Under the pieces are notes generated by a model. The model made no database searches, was not told the origin of the DNA, and saw only the letters and a program-made list of their open reading frames with translations. 64,000 bases of DNA. It comes from Paraphoma chrysanthemicola. Lineage: Eukaryota; Ascomycota; Dothideomycetes; Pleosporales; Phaeosphaeriaceae. The DNA is taken from contig JAGMWG010000020.1 of NCBI GenBank assembly GCA_020744225.1, positions 992,001 to 1,056,000 on the forward strand, given 5' to 3'. Both the position numbers and the translations under genes were made by a program. Of the stretch, positions 43,504-55,637 are shown piece after piece (within the stretch, counting starts at the first letter, position 1; each line of letters begins with the position of its first letter).

Positions 43504-44355
43504 CTAGTTGCGCTCTAAGAACAGTTGAAGAAGGTCCGCGTAGGCATCTGGCTCCTGCCACAAATGCCCGTGTCCTGAGTTCGGGTAGAGGTGCAATTCA
43601 GCGTTCTGCGCTTTCTGGTGAAGAATATAACTGTTGACAGTTGGTGCCATAATATCGTTGTTTCCGTTGGTGACCAGAACGGGTGCTTTCCAAGTCGACA
43701 GCCGATTGAAATTCTCCGCATCGGTAGCCCATTTCGTCATGGCCGTTATCTGGTTCATGATCCCTTGTCCGTCAAGAAACTCCTTTCGTTCCTCTCCTTG
43801 AACTTGCCGCTCGAAAAGCCTCTTGAACCAGTCCTTCCCTTTGTTGACGCTGGCCTCAGATTCGTTGAAGAACAAGAATGCAAAGGCGTCCCAGCTGGGC
43901 TGTCCAGGAGCACCACCACCTTGTAAAATCTCTGCAGGGGCGAAAGCTACCCCTTCACCGATAGCAATCTGGGAGCCCGCGACCACTGATTTATTGACGA
44001 GATCGGGGTGGTGAAATCCGAGGTATTGTACGACCATGCCACCCATTGAAAACCCGAGGACATCGACTTTGGAAATCTTGAGTGCGGCAAGAACCCCGAC
44101 AATGATTCCAGCGATCTCATCGATGGACTCTGGCACGGTACCTTCGCTGTGCCCGATCCCGGCATTATCAATTAGGATCACTTCGCGGTTCTTAGCGATG
44201 TTGTTCATCAATTTGGGGTCCGTGACGTCCATGGAGGCTCGGAAGTGAGGAATATAGACCAAAGGTATCGCGCTTGCCTTTCCGAAGCGCCGATACGCGA
44301 TGTTTAGCCCATTGACGGAGACGAACTTGGTAGTAGCTGTTTGGTGGGTCGCCAT
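43504..44355 (-). CDS. alpha/beta hydrolase
   Basis: Intronless gene of 283 aa from ATG 44355 (MATHQTATTKFVSVNGLNIA). It has the canonical alpha/beta-hydrolase order: IPLVYIPHFRASMDVTDP (oxyanion region), VILIDNAGIGHSEG, nucleophile elbow GFSMGG, acid in VTNGNNDIMAP, and His in NSGHGHLWQEP. HFRASMD replaces the common HG motif, as in many haloperoxidase-like or esterase members. The open frame continues 59 codons upstream to an ATG at 44532, but those codons do not resemble a targeting signal. It is divergent from the SDR gene at 44988, sharing 632 bp. Substrate unknown; an ester or lactone is likely. Confidence 0.9.
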   Translation of the reverse strand: MATHQTATTKFVSVNGLNIAYRRFGKASAIPLVYIPHFRASMDVTDPKLMNNIAKNREVILIDNAGIGHSEGTVPESIDEIAGIIVGVLAALKISKVDVLGFSMGGMVVQYLGFHHPDLVNKSVVAGSQIAIGEGVAFAPAEILQGGGAPGQPSWDAFAFLFFNESEASVNKGKDWFKRLFERQVQGEERKEFLDGQGIMNQITAMTKWATDAENFNRLSTWKAPVLVTNGNNDIMAPTVNSYILHQKAQNAELHLYPNSGHGHLWQEPDAYADLLQLFLERN

Positions 44356-44987
44356 GGTTAAGATGTTGAGATGGTACAGTTTGAAGACGAAGGAAGATAC
44401 TGAAGCCTGCTGGTTGTGAGTAGTGGTAGTGCAAAGCAGACTATACTTGTACGGCGGAGACTGCATACCCTGGTTCCGACTGCGTGATCCAGATTCGTGC
44501 CAAGTGGTAGCGGGGTAATGGTCGTTCCACATGATGATGAATTATTCTCAAAACTAGTGAAGACATGCTCGGCCGAGGACCTCGACGCCATACTCGCACG
44601 GTTCTTATTGAACATAATTTTTGTCCGATTGGATTTTATCTCGCATGACCGCATCACTGAGTTGCTCCGCTGTTAACTAATCTCTTAAATCGCGATGAAT
44701 TAAGTTTCGATAGCGCTCTTGGCCATTATCATCCATGCTGCAGTGTGTACCCCAAGGTGTTTCTCGTTGAGTATTGGCTGTCTCCTCCTTTGAGCTGGAG
44801 TTTGAGAGCGAACCAAGCCGTCGAGAAGCTGAGATTGAACCCAAATGCCGAAGCTGCTACGCAATGCTTTGAACAGTTTCCCCTTAATGAGCATGTATAA
44901 ATACAACAGCGAATCCCCCATATTCGTCGCAAGAAGAAATTACTACAGACTTCAACCCATCCTTCCAATCCTGCAAACTAGAGCATA
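44356..44987. promoter_or_regulatory. divergent promoter of alpha/beta hydrolase and SDR genes
   Basis: A 632-bp region between two start codons facing apart. It contains the 10-bp palindrome CTCGGCCGAG (44568-44577), with CGG half-sites of the type bound by Zn2Cys6 dimers. No TATA box was assigned. Confidence 0.45.
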
Positions 44988-45986
44988 ATGCCTCGACTTG
45001 AGAACAAGGTTGCGATCGTGACTGGTGCTGCGAGCGGAATCGGTCGTGCTGTTGCTCAGCTGTTCCACAACGAGGGCGCAATGGTCATATGTGCCGATAT
45101 TCGAGAGGGGCCAGACCCTATCGCTGGACAAGAGCTGGAGCTCGCAACACATGACTTTATCAATCAACAAGGAGGCTCAGCGGAGTTCTTTAAGGTCGAC
45201 GTTACCAAGGCAGCAGATGTGGAAGCACTAGTTGCCCGTGCTGTGGAGAAGTATGGGCGATTGGATATGTATGCCTCTCTCACTCTCTCATGCTATTTCA
45301 AGCTCCATTCAAAGGTGGAGAGGTGTTTCCATATTTGATGAGGACTTCATAAAGAGTTCAGCTTATTTACCATGCTAACGCACCATTTTTCTACTAGTAT
45401 GGTCAACAATGCTGGGGTCTCCATCGAATCACCCAACCCTAAGGGAATCTGGGAGTTTCCTCAGGACGCATGGGAGAAAGACTTCGCCGTCAATGCAACA
45501 GGTGTAATGCTGGGTGTCAAGTACGCATCAGCACAGATGATGATGCAGGAGCCGTGGTCGACTGGGGACCGAGGCTGGATTGTGAATACCGCAAGTGTCC
45601 ATGGTCTAGTAGGCATGCGTGGCTTAGCCGGCTACTCTGCATCCAAGCATGCGGTCATGGGTTTGACAAAGTCCGCCGCACAAGACTGTGCGCCGTACCG
45701 CATCCATGTGAACGCTGTGTGCCCAGGCGGTAAGTTCAACATTTCTATATCTTACTGCCGCTAGGAACCTGTTCATAAGTTAATGAATTTTCTAGTTACT
45801 GAAACGGCCTTCTTACCCTCTAATTTCCCAGAGGAGATCAAGTCGGCTCTGCTGATGCGGCACCCGTTCCGCGGGTTTGGTAGGGCTGAAGATATCGCCA
45901 AAGCAGTTCTGTTTTTGGCCTCAGAAGATAACACCTGGATTACTGGGATCGGATTACAGGTTGATGGAGGAGCTCTTTCCATGTGA
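44988..45986 (+). CDS. short-chain dehydrogenase/reductase (classical SDR)
   Basis: Exons 44988-45268, 45398-45729 and 45796-45986; introns 45269-45397 (129 nt) and 45730-45795 (66 nt). The product is 267 aa. Classical SDR motifs are present: TGAASGIG (dinucleotide binding, residues ~12-19), DIMVNNAGVS (rebuilt across intron 1), the catalytic Ser in VNTASVHG, YSASK (Tyr and Lys) and CPGVTETAF (rebuilt across intron 2). The C-terminus ITGIGLQVDGG is standard. Asp in CADIRE at the end of beta-2 favours NAD(H) over NADP(H). Probably a cytosolic alcohol or sugar dehydrogenase. It sits between a hydrolase and an aldolase gene, which suggests a catabolic step, though the substrate is not shown. Confidence 0.92.
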
Positions 45987-46385
45987 ATATGGGAAGTTGT
46001 TCAGTTTCAGTTCGATTATTTCAAGTCTACTACTGAGACAACTCGGTCCATGTCGATCTCAAATTGTCTCGTGCCGAAATGAGTCAAATAAGACAGAAAC
46101 CCTGCTCTAGAAGAGCTCCATAAGGTTAGCGCGAGTGACCTGTTTCTCTCCTTATCTACTCCAGGACCTAAAACTCGCTCAAATTTAGACAGTATGAAAA
46201 ACTGCTTGTCTGGACATGTGCTAAAGACTAATATTACAACTTCATAGAGTAGATACCGGAGAATCGGAGTTGTATAGACAATTTCGAAACATCAGAAAGG
46301 ATGTATACGCGAAGAGACTAAGTTGAAACCGTGCCGTTTGTAGCACATAGAAAGATACATTGCATTGCCCCGACATGCCAAACAC
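45987..46385. other. intergenic between converging genes
   Basis: A+T-rich 3' regions of the SDR (+) and aldolase (-) genes; nothing else seen. Confidence 0.55.
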
Positions 46386-47297
46386 CTAAAGTTGGTACTC
46401 TTCACCGCTTTCTCGTGCCATCATGTCAAAAGCAGGGGTAGCGCTAAACCATCCAGCATATGAAGTACCAACAGACTTATATGTGAAGGCAGCATCTTGT
46501 TCGCTAATCTTGACAGTCTCGTATCCTCTACCCCCAGCCGCAGCATCGGACATGAGTTGAACGTGGCAACATTTTTCAAGAGAGGCAAACCAGAAAACCG
46601 TCTCTTCAATGGTAGTCCCGCAGGTCCTACGATATCATTAGTGACAAATGTCATACTCAAGAAAGAACTAGACTTGCAAGAGACCATGGTTCTGCAACAC
46701 GGCGGCTTTCTTTCTTCCCAGAGCTTTTGCGATAGCAACTCCCTCGTCCGCACCCAGCACAATGCCTCTGAAACTGGTGTACAAGGCAAGGTCGTTATGG
46801 AAGGCACAAGAATCCTGCGTAGTGATATCCAAGGGCCTTCCTGACGTAGAAAACGTTCTTCCATATATCGAGTGGCTGTGCGCTACAGCATTTATCTCAG
46901 GTCTGGCCGTATGCACCGCATGATGAATCATGTACGCCGCAGTATTGAGTAATCTCACTTTACCACCATCTACCACATTCCCCTCCTTGTTTACTAAGAT
47001 CAGATCACTTGCCTTGAGCGTAGGCCACGCAATACCCATGGGATTAACCCAGAACGACGTCGCCTCAACGGGATCGCGGAGAGTGATATGGCCAGCAACT
47101 CCTTCATCGAAGCCATACTTTGCGAAGAGACGAAAGGCAAGTGCTAGACGCCCTTTTTGGTATTCTCGCTCTTTGTATCTATCAGTGAAAGTCGGAGGGT
47201 GCGGGAACTCGATGCCTTTCATCGCGGCACTGGGGGCTTCGAAGCTGGACTCGATAGTGTCTGCGTGAGACATGGAGGTCGCTGAGGGAGGAGACAT
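46386..47297 (-). CDS. class II aldolase/adducin family protein (Mug14-like), GC-AG intron
   Basis: Exons 46678-47297 and 46386-46626; intron 46627-46677 (51 nt). The product is 286 aa. The class II aldolase/adducin fold is clear: GHITLRDPVEATSFWVNPMG, LNTAAYMIHHAVH, the zinc ligands in AVAHSHSIYGRTFS, and VLQNHGLL-TCGTTIEETVFWF. The last motif is restored only with a GC donor (GCAAGT) and an AG acceptor; every GT donor nearby gives a wrong frame. The ending is SAGWFS-like (SYAGWFSATPAFDMMA), as in fungal Mug14-type members. ATG 47297 (MSPPSATS) is used; upstream the frame has only a TTG. An aldol cleavage, decarboxylation or epimerisation of a hydroxy or sugar acid is possible. Confidence 0.9.
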
Positions 47298-47970
47298 GGT
47301 GGCGAAGAAGGAGGTGTCACAACCCCTTGACAAGTTTATTTCAATGTGAAAAGGTATATAGATGAATTTTATTCAAGTACTTTGAGTTAGGAGAAGTCAG
47401 ATACAGCGATACTTTTGAATAAAATGGGGAGAGCATTTTAAGTATGGACAAAAACGAAGAACAAGGTTAGTGTGACGTCCCACTAAGATATTGAGGACTA
47501 CTAAGCGTGAAGCTGTACTGTTTTTCGTGCGGGGTGTAGAGTGCGGAGTGCTCAGCACTATTAACGTGCCGAGGCTCTAGCGCAGCTTGGCGAAAAGTAA
47601 TCACAAATTGATTCGGGCGCTAGTTGCTCCGACCACAAACGACTACTATAGTCCAAAAGCCTAGTAGAGAATAATGCAAGATAATCACAAGTATATTCGG
47701 CCACTCTTTGGCCCGCGATGAGAACTAAGTCTAATTTTCATTTTCTCAGAACTCCAAGAGATCGCAGATCACCTAGTAGCAACAAGTCTATTTAAGTCAC
47801 AGTAGTCAGTGACCGTAAGTCTATTCAGTACAGTCGCAGTGCTTCCCGGGAGTCGGTGTTCTAAAAAGTCTTTGAAACCTTTCTTAGCAAAATCGTTCAG
47901 GTTCACAGACGCCGATTCTGTTTATTTTTCGGATTGTGCTTTACGCGAGCCTCAGTAGCAGCTATTCGAG
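47298..47970. promoter_or_regulatory. divergent promoter of aldolase and FMN oxidase genes
   Basis: A 673-bp A+T-rich region between start codons facing apart. It carries imperfect direct repeats, for example AATCACAA followed by ATTCGG (twice) and AAGTCTATT (twice). These could be regulator sites, but they are short. Confidence 0.4.
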
Positions 47971-49647
47971 ATGTCTTTGCTTCCAGCACAACCCCCGCCG
48001 CCCAGAGGCAGTATCGACAATGTATCCCAACGCCAATATGGATCATACCAATTCGAAATATACGAAGGTCACTGAATATGTCCCTAGGCTGAATCGCATA
48101 GTTATAGCGCCCTTGTGGTCCCAGTATCAAACACTAACCTATTTCATAGATGGCATGTTCAACAATAAGTTGAAACTCGTCACCACAGACCCAAACAAAT
48201 TGGAAGAACAAGCCAAAACATTTTTGAAACTTGAGAGTTATAACTATGTCGCTGGCGGTGCAGGGGAAAGAGCTACTATGGATTCCAATAGGCTCGCCTT
48301 CAGGCAGTGGAAGCTGGTCCCGAGGATGTTGAGGCCAGCAGCGCGCAATTTGAAGGTGGAGCTCTTTGGAGAAATCTATGGTACGTTCTAATTACTTAAT
48401 GAACCCTCTTGAGAGTTCTTGGGAAACTACCGATCCATAAAGCATTCCGCTATGAGAAAGGCGGAAAATCGTAGTTCGACGCTTCTCAACTAAATATGCT
48501 CTAAATACCGTCCGCGACCAAATGGTATCTTCATGAACTTCGAGTTCAGAACTTCCCTTCACAAGAAAGTATTCGGAAACCGGACACTGACTACATCACA
48601 GATACACCAGTCCTGCAGGCTCCTGTGGGCGTACAGGCAATTTTCCATCCTGACAAGGAAACAGGTCTCTCAAAAGTCTGCTCAGAGCTTAGCATTCCTT
48701 ATATCCTCTCTACAGCCTCTTCATCGACTATCGAAGAAGTAGCGTTCTCAAATGGAGCTGGACCAAGGTGGTTCCAACTGTATTGGCCGAGTGACAACTC
48801 TATAACACAATCCTTGCTCAAACGCGCCCAGGAATCGGGTTACAAGGTTCTCGTCGTGACACTCGACACCTTCACATTGGCATGGCGACCTGCTGATCTG
48901 GACCGTGGTTATATTCCTTTCGTTAAAGGCATTGGTAATCAAATCGGTTTCTCAGACCCTGTGTTTAGAGAGGCATTTGCGGGGAAGTTCGGCTCCTCAC
49001 CCGAGGATGAACCTGTGCAGGCAAGCCAAGAGTGGGCAAAGGACGTTTTCTCGGGTACTTCGCATACATGGGACGATATAAAGCTTCTGAGAGATGGCTG
49101 GAGTGGTCCTATTGTTCTGAAAGGTATCCAGCACGTCGAGGATGCGCTGCTTGCAGTGAAATATGGTGTCAACGGGATTATTGTGAGCAATCACGGGGGT
49201 TTGTCCAGTCTGTTTCTAATCTCACCGCTGCTTTACTGATCTACCTCAGGTCGACAACTAGATGGGGCCGTGGGATCTTTGGAAGTGCTTCCGGAAATCG
49301 TCGATGCTGTGGGCGACAAGATTACAGTGCTTTTTGACAGTGGCATTCGCACGGGAGCCGATATTGTCAAAGCTCTATGCATTGGCGCTAAGGGTGTTCT
49401 CATCGGAAGGCCATCCGTTTATGGTCTAGCGATCGGGGGAAAGGTATGGGTTCCTAGAATTTAAATGACGTCAAATTCATGAATTCAATGCTAATGGTAG
49501 CAGGAAGGAGCCAAACAGGTATTACAGGGGATTCTGGCGGACCTGGAGCAATCTTTAGCTCTTGCTGGAATAACTGACATCCAAGGCTGTAATAGATCCA
49601 TGATCAGGAAAGTCCGATATGGCGGTGATTGCAGGAGCTCAAACTGA
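47971..49647 (+). CDS. FMN-dependent alpha-hydroxy acid oxidase (lactate 2-monooxygenase-like)
   Basis: Five exons: 47971-48067, 48150-48380, 48602-49198, 49250-49443 and 49504-49647; introns 82, 221, 51 and 60 nt. The product is 420 aa. All joins keep phase and rebuild family motifs: IYE-DGMF, EIY-DTPVLQAPVGVQAIFHP and SNHGG-RQLDGAVGSLE. The FMN/active-site elements are YNYVAGGAGERAT, LSTASSSTIEEV, WFQLYWP, the catalytic His-Gly-Gly-Arg region and LFDSGIRTGADIVKALCIGAKGVLIGRP. The PDKETG/AGGAGE pattern points to the lactate 2-monooxygenase-like fungal group rather than cytochrome b2; there is no heme domain. It oxidises a 2-hydroxy acid such as lactate. It is divergent from the aldolase gene. 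Confidence 0.92.
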
Positions 49648-50480
49648 GGTTGTGGAAGAAACGGCAAAGCAGATATAGATTTTGCTTGTTTCAAATGCTT
49701 TCGAGGGATGTCCCCCAAATAGATATTTGTTACAAACTTGTAACACATGAAATGCCGAAATGGATAAATATTGTGACTCTGGCTTTGTGCATATCTTCAC
49801 AGAATACTTTGACAAAGCATGGAGCAGCTTTTTCTGCGGCTAATGCTTTTGTCATTGGACTACGATTTGTCCACGGCGCTTACATCGTGTCGCGTGGCTG
49901 CAATAAACCCTTCGGTTATTATGGCAATTTGTCGCAAATCGTTTAGCGCATTTCTTACACAAGAGCAAAAAATCGTTTCGCGTACACATTCCATGCCCAG
50001 GCCGCAAGAAAGGTTAGCACTGCGGATGCTCGTATGCGTCGGAAGCCACGTTCAGGACTTCCAACAGCGCCCATTTTGTCCATGGAACAACACGAAGCTT
50101 GTGGCGTCTGAGCAAGATGAAATAGGCCATTAGCCTATAAAGTGCGTTGCCCATAGGGGCTTTCTACAGGGAAAGTGAATATGTCTAGCACATAAATATA
50201 CGTAGATTAGGAAAATTAAGATCTATCGACCAGGCTTCACATCTTTATTGAAACTCAAGTGCAAAACCGATACTAGCTCAGATTAGGCATGATTCACCGC
50301 GTTGGATAGGGCAGAAGTCGAAAGTAGAGCGGCGAAATATCCCAGTCAAACGTCGTGTTCACGAGTCGATGCGATAAGTAGACCTCTTCGCTCGGCTAGG
50401 CTTCACCAAAGAGCGCTTGGTCGTCTTTGAAAGTGCCGACAACGACCCAATAGGCGCAAATTGTCTGACTACAATGCTGT
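49648..50480. other. intergenic between converging genes
   Basis: The 3' regions of the FMN oxidase (+) and of a Zn2Cys6 gene (-). The frames 49629-50133 have no motif. Confidence 0.55.
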
Positions 50481-52674
50481 TCAGACGTCAAATTGATGGT
50501 CCATGAAGTTGTATAATGCATTCGGATCACCTTCCATCGAGATTTCGTAAGCGGAGGCGGCATGTGGCGGAGAGGGTGTAGTATCGTATGTCTGTAAATT
50601 GAATCAGATACAAGGAAATGCTGGCTGTCTGGAAAAAGGTATCAAGAGCGGCCTTGGGTTGGCATGGTCGCAAAAACTGTAGGACTGAAAACACTTACCT
50701 TCCCATTGCTGTTTTGAGGCGGGACGTACGGCTCTCCATCTGGTGGTAGGTACTGTGGGCAAATTCCAAACGTGGTTTCTCCCCCATTGATCATCCCTCG
50801 CTTCATTATAAGGGCATTCGCAAGTACCTTGGCTTGATTTATGCCAAACTCGCGCTCTATACGGCTGAAACACTGTAACACATAATCTTGGCTAGTAGGA
50901 GACGCAGTTGGCATAGACCCAGCAACATATAACGCCCAGAGAGTAGAGTAGCCGCCAGATATGCGCACGATTGGAAGTCGATCTTGTACCGAGCCGTTAT
51001 CTTTGAACACGTCGGACAACGGCATGGAGTCGTTGCGGAAATTCTGGAAAAATGCCTTCCGAGGGCCGCCAGGAGTACCTACAATTGGTGAATGTGCTCT
51101 TGATCCGGGAGTAGTTGGTGGGGTGAATAACGGATTCACGACGCATTCGTAGTCGACATTTCCTTGACTCGTTCCTGTATTGCTGGGAAGTTGTGAACGC
51201 TGCCAGTCGTGCTTCGCTGCTCGCTTCGGCACTTCCTTGGGCGTATCGTGGAGAAACTGAGGCATACTCGCAAGAATATCCGATTGGATTTGATGAAGCG
51301 TTTGTGTACTGTGTCCGAGCAATTCGACGTATTTCGACCCGACGAGAATTGGTGGCGATGTTGCAAATCCAGCCAAAATAGTGTTTCGAATTATGTCATG
51401 GAAATAGATCCTATTGTAGCGCACCCAGTTCCAGGTTTGGGCAGTCGAGTGCGTTGGATAGACGTGGTAAGAACCTCCAAAAATGCCCGCTGTGTTGCAT
51501 GGCACAACATCGTAGTGCCAATTATCATCTTTTCCCTCAAATATTGATAGGGCAATGCGGTCAAGTTCCAAAGCACTCTCGATGATACTTTCCAGATCGA
51601 TGGCTGTGTGATGCAAGATTTGGGCACGAAGATCCGCGGTCTTGATGTGGAGGAAGAAGAAGGCGTTGCGAGGATCATCGATGTTCAGGTATTGTGCTAG
51701 CTCAGAATTGAGCTCCCGAACATAGTCTGGCATTGGAATTCCTTGACCCATGCAGTTCATGGTCAGAAGACCAATAGTGTGCAGATACATTCTCCTGCCT
51801 GCAGCTGTAGAGAATTGCCTCATGCCGCGCATCTTGACCAGTAGAGATGCTCCATCAACGTGATTGCTCCATCCTGAAAGGGATTTGTCGTTGAAAGTTG
51901 CTTCAAACATGCTAAGCAGATTGACGGCTACGAGCGTTGAGTCCTCCTTGACCTGTGCGGGTGAGGATATCGCGGCATTGGCCATGCGGATGGCTTTCAA
52001 GTACCACCGAGTTGCTTCGCGCTTCAGATTTGAGTCCATGTAGAGATTGCCTACGCCAGCGATACCCAAAGCTGTCATGGTGGTGGCAACCAAGGGATGA
52101 AACCCGTTCGTGGCGAGATGATGATGGTATGCTTGAGATGTGAACGGTGGCTGATCAATTCCGGAGCTGTAATGTGTCAAGAAGTAATTTAGTCCCTGAT
52201 CCACGAGGGGCGCGATGAGATGGATGATTGGTGACTCTCGCATTTTTGCAAGCTCAAGAGCATCTCGCTGGTCGCGCGCAGCGATCGCTTTCGCTTTTGA
52301 TTTCTTTGCCTTGGCTTCGACGTCCGCAGTCTCGTCATGGAAGAAAGCGTCCAGATTTCGGTCGTAACCTGGACAAGTAAAACCTCGCTCGCCGCACTTC
52401 ACGCATCCTTGAGGACGCTCGTCGCACTGTAAGCAGAGTCAGTGAATCGAAAGTCAGTCTACGGCGGGCTCATTATGCCTAATGTGGTAACCGCGTCGTC
52501 GTCGTTGCATGCTCGCACAGCTGTCTCGATTAGGATGCGTGGGGATTCAAGACAACGCCATGCGAAGTTGCGCGAGCTGCAAGCTGCGAACATAAATAGG
52601 GATGGTCAACGCACCTTGATTTTCCGCTCTCGACACCTTTTACAGCCTGTGGATGGTCGTCCGCGGTACACCAT
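50481..52674 (-). CDS. Zn2Cys6 transcription factor
   Basis: Exons 52615-52674, 50699-52426 and 50481-50591; introns 52427-52614 (188 nt) and 50592-50698 (107 nt). The product is 632 aa. Exon 1 encodes GCKRCRERKIK and exon 2 continues CDERPQGCVKCGERGFTC, giving C-x2-C-x6-C-x6-C-x2-C-x6-C. After a Lys-rich linker comes a long helical fungal-specific regulatory region with motifs such as TMTALGIAGVGNLYMD, TLVAVNLLSMFEA and NHVDGASLLVKMRG. The C-terminal part is Pro/Ser-rich, and the last exon ends ALYNFMDHQFDV, an acidic-aromatic tail that could act in activation. It lies next to the FMN oxidase and aldolase genes and is a candidate local regulator. Confidence 0.9.
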
Positions 52675-55637
52675 TTCGAGGACGTGATCAGGAGAAAGCC
52701 CTGAGTACGGTGACTGACTCTGGCTAGAGTGCGAAGACGATATCAGAGTGCGCTTCCGGTCCGTTTCGCACGCAGTTGGTAACTTTTAGCTGGAAAGCAC
52801 ATCGTGTGCAATATCGAAACATCGCGGGAGCACGGCCTCGAGTGCTAGATCAGGCTACAAGCCTGGGTACGAAGAAAGCGGTCGATTGTGGCTGTGGTGT
52901 ATGCATAATGCAGTGAATGGCAGACCGCGTCACTTGCGTGTCGAGATGGCCCGGAGTGCCGGAGTGGGGGCCTGAAGTTTAGCGCGTCCGCGAAATACGC
53001 CTTACTTAATGGAGTCACCACTGCGATTGGCTCCTATTCACTAGAACCTTGACCCCCACAGTCGTTGGCCAAACATTCCGCAACACGCTGCCGACAACTC
53101 TCGAGACAAATCAACCAACAAAGGAGGCTGGCCCAGGCAAAGTCCAATCCGAAGAATGTCCTCATCTACTTATTTGTAACCGAGCATGCAGTTTTCGGTC
53201 TGTGGGAGACTTTCTTTTGCACTTTTGTGTTTTATCAATCGCAGAGAACACCGTGAAAACGTACGACAGATGGATTGGGTGTAATGACTAGAAGCGCCCC
53301 AGTATTTTTGGCCCCTACGTGTTGCTCATCGACTTTACAGGCTCGTTTGGCGAGTCCTGGCCAATGTACTTCACGCCGTCACTTCAATTTTCACGGCCAT
53401 GCCCAGCACTTGCTGCAAGCAGTATTGATCACGACCTGCTTTTCCGTCGTCGACCCAATGTCTGCAGTTCTACAAAGGACATCTTATGAAACACTACAAG
53501 CTTTAGTAAGCCCACTCCGCGGACAATACACCGTGGCTATTCACGGAAACTTAGCTAGCATTGGTCTGGTCAGCTCAGGAGCTCGTGTGCATCGCGACAG
53601 GGCTTTCTCGAACTATGAACCTCGTCGATTTCTCGAACTACAAGAATCCGCTGATCAAGCACGCTAACAGCTGCAACCTCGTATGTGCGGCTACTCCCGT
53701 CCTCGTGGCAGCCGTTAGACCCAACATTGTAAGCCGGCATTCTTGCAGTAGCTCACGAACCATCTACTTGGCACCTTGATTTTAGCTCTTGTCCTGACCA
53801 TCGGTCCTTCTGTAGAAAGCTGCCGGGGTGGCCTTTAAGCGTGAATCTGGTCGCAATTGCCAGGTCCAAAGAGCAAAACTCATGGCACCATGACGCAAAA
53901 TCGTGAATGCATCGTTGAGTGACTTGCAGGGATGACATCGAAATGAATCGGATTTCATGCAGAACTAGGTTTGGACCTGTCAATAGCACTGTTTGCAGAG
54001 TCTCTCTCGAAACTTGTCAACATTGCAATGTTTTCTCAGCGTTGCTCGGAGCGTCCGCCTGAGCTAACAACGATACAATATCAGAAGGTTTAACGCGCAT
54101 CAACATGTTTTGAGTGAGGCTGTGCGCCTTGTCCTTGCTAGATCCAGAGGCTTACAGGGGACGTGTCGTTTTGAGAATGAGTTCCAACTTGGACTAATAA
54201 AATTTCACGGTAGATGCAAATGAGTCTGCTAAATTCGGCACAGAGATCTGTGTGGAGAACAGGGATGGCCCGGCACGGCGTACTAGTTCAGTCAGATTGC
54301 TCTCCGCTCAAGCAACAATAACCGAAGGGACAGCGTACCCGACTGACCTGAAAGCCACCGGAGCAGTTCCGTGGAGTTTGGTGCTGGATGCCTGAGATCC
54401 TTCGAAAACGAATCTATTCATGGCTCCTCTTGGTAAGCCAAATATATCCGGATAACCCAGGGAAACCATGGAAATACAGGACCATAGACCCGAAACTCCG
54501 CTTCGAAAACCTACTTAACGTACGCGTCACTCCGTCGATGTTGTAGCCCGTGTCATGTTCATCCGCAGGCATCGACAACTTAAGGGTCATTGTTTGTCCG
54601 ACTCTGCTTTGATCAGATTGCTCCACATCATATTCAGATCTTCTTCGCACCACACCACTTCCGATCTCGATGACCAAGTATGGTGCTGCGAAGGCAGGTA
54701 GTTCTTGAACTTGATATACAGCCGCTTCCTGGCACACCGGGAAGCCGAATCTGGCATGGAAAGCAGCAATGGCAACTCAAGCAAATCGATCAATAAAGAC
54801 CAAAATTCACGTCAGAGGCAAGGTATCAATATACAGCTTGTATTCTTCCACCTGAGGTCGAGAACGGCGTCATGCGACCTGACTATTGGCGGCGAAATAG
54901 CCACCAATGGCTTGCTATGGGCGGCGCTCGAGCGACTTGGGCTATTCTCCAAGGATCGTCCTCCATATACGGCCGCACGGGTCCCGCAATCTTGTCGCTC
55001 CTTGTCGCTGGAGGCTGTGTTTTCATTGCAAATACTCTGAGCCTCTAACAGATGGAAGTAATGCTCGAGGACTTTGTCTCAACTTAAGGGCCACTACGTA
55101 TTGTCCATAGAATTTCCATCGTTAGCTGATGACTGCATCAATCAATGGAAATTTTGGATCATTGCCAAAGGATCGGCCTTGTAGTAAAGCCCATTTAAGT
55201 GACATGATGGCAAATACCATAGACGTGGGCACTCGGTGGAGCTGAATTTTCACTGCTGGAAGAAGTTTGACGATCGTGGGGGACGTGAAGCTCAATTGTC
55301 GCGTTCCATATTGTATGTATGTAAGCTCTATGGAGCAACAGAGGTTGCTCGAGCAGACTGGTCTTGCGAAACATTCGCAAATCGATCGTCACAGGCAAGA
55401 CGGAGACAGAAAGTGCAAATATCCTGATTAAAATATAAGCGACTCAAAAGCAGCTGTGAGTCGACTGTTACTGAAGCGATTCTTTGTGTCGAGGAGTAGA
55501 TTAAACAAGGGTTATGTATAAATGCGCCAACTCACAGGAGGAACACCTAGTAGACCCATAACATCGGCAAGACGTGGTCTTGATATGTCATCGAAATTCC
55601 GCTATCGACTCATTCAAGCTCCAATCGAACATGTAAT
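52675..55637. other. 3 kb intergenic region, no confident gene
   Basis: Largest gene-free stretch in the window. Frames at 53275-53667 (+), 53561-53779 (+), 54414-54737 (-) and 54705-55040 (+) overlap one another and show no domain motif or splice support. It may hold decayed sequence, but nothing could be identified. The promoter of the Zn2Cys6 gene lies at the left edge. Confidence 0.5.

Noticed and set aside
53275..53667. 130-codon plus-strand frame
   Set aside because: A shadow of equal size lies in another frame, and there is no motif or splice support.
54414..54737. 107-codon minus-strand frame with protein-like wording
   Set aside because: Considered as a relic, but no domain could be named and the neighbouring sequence gives no continuation.
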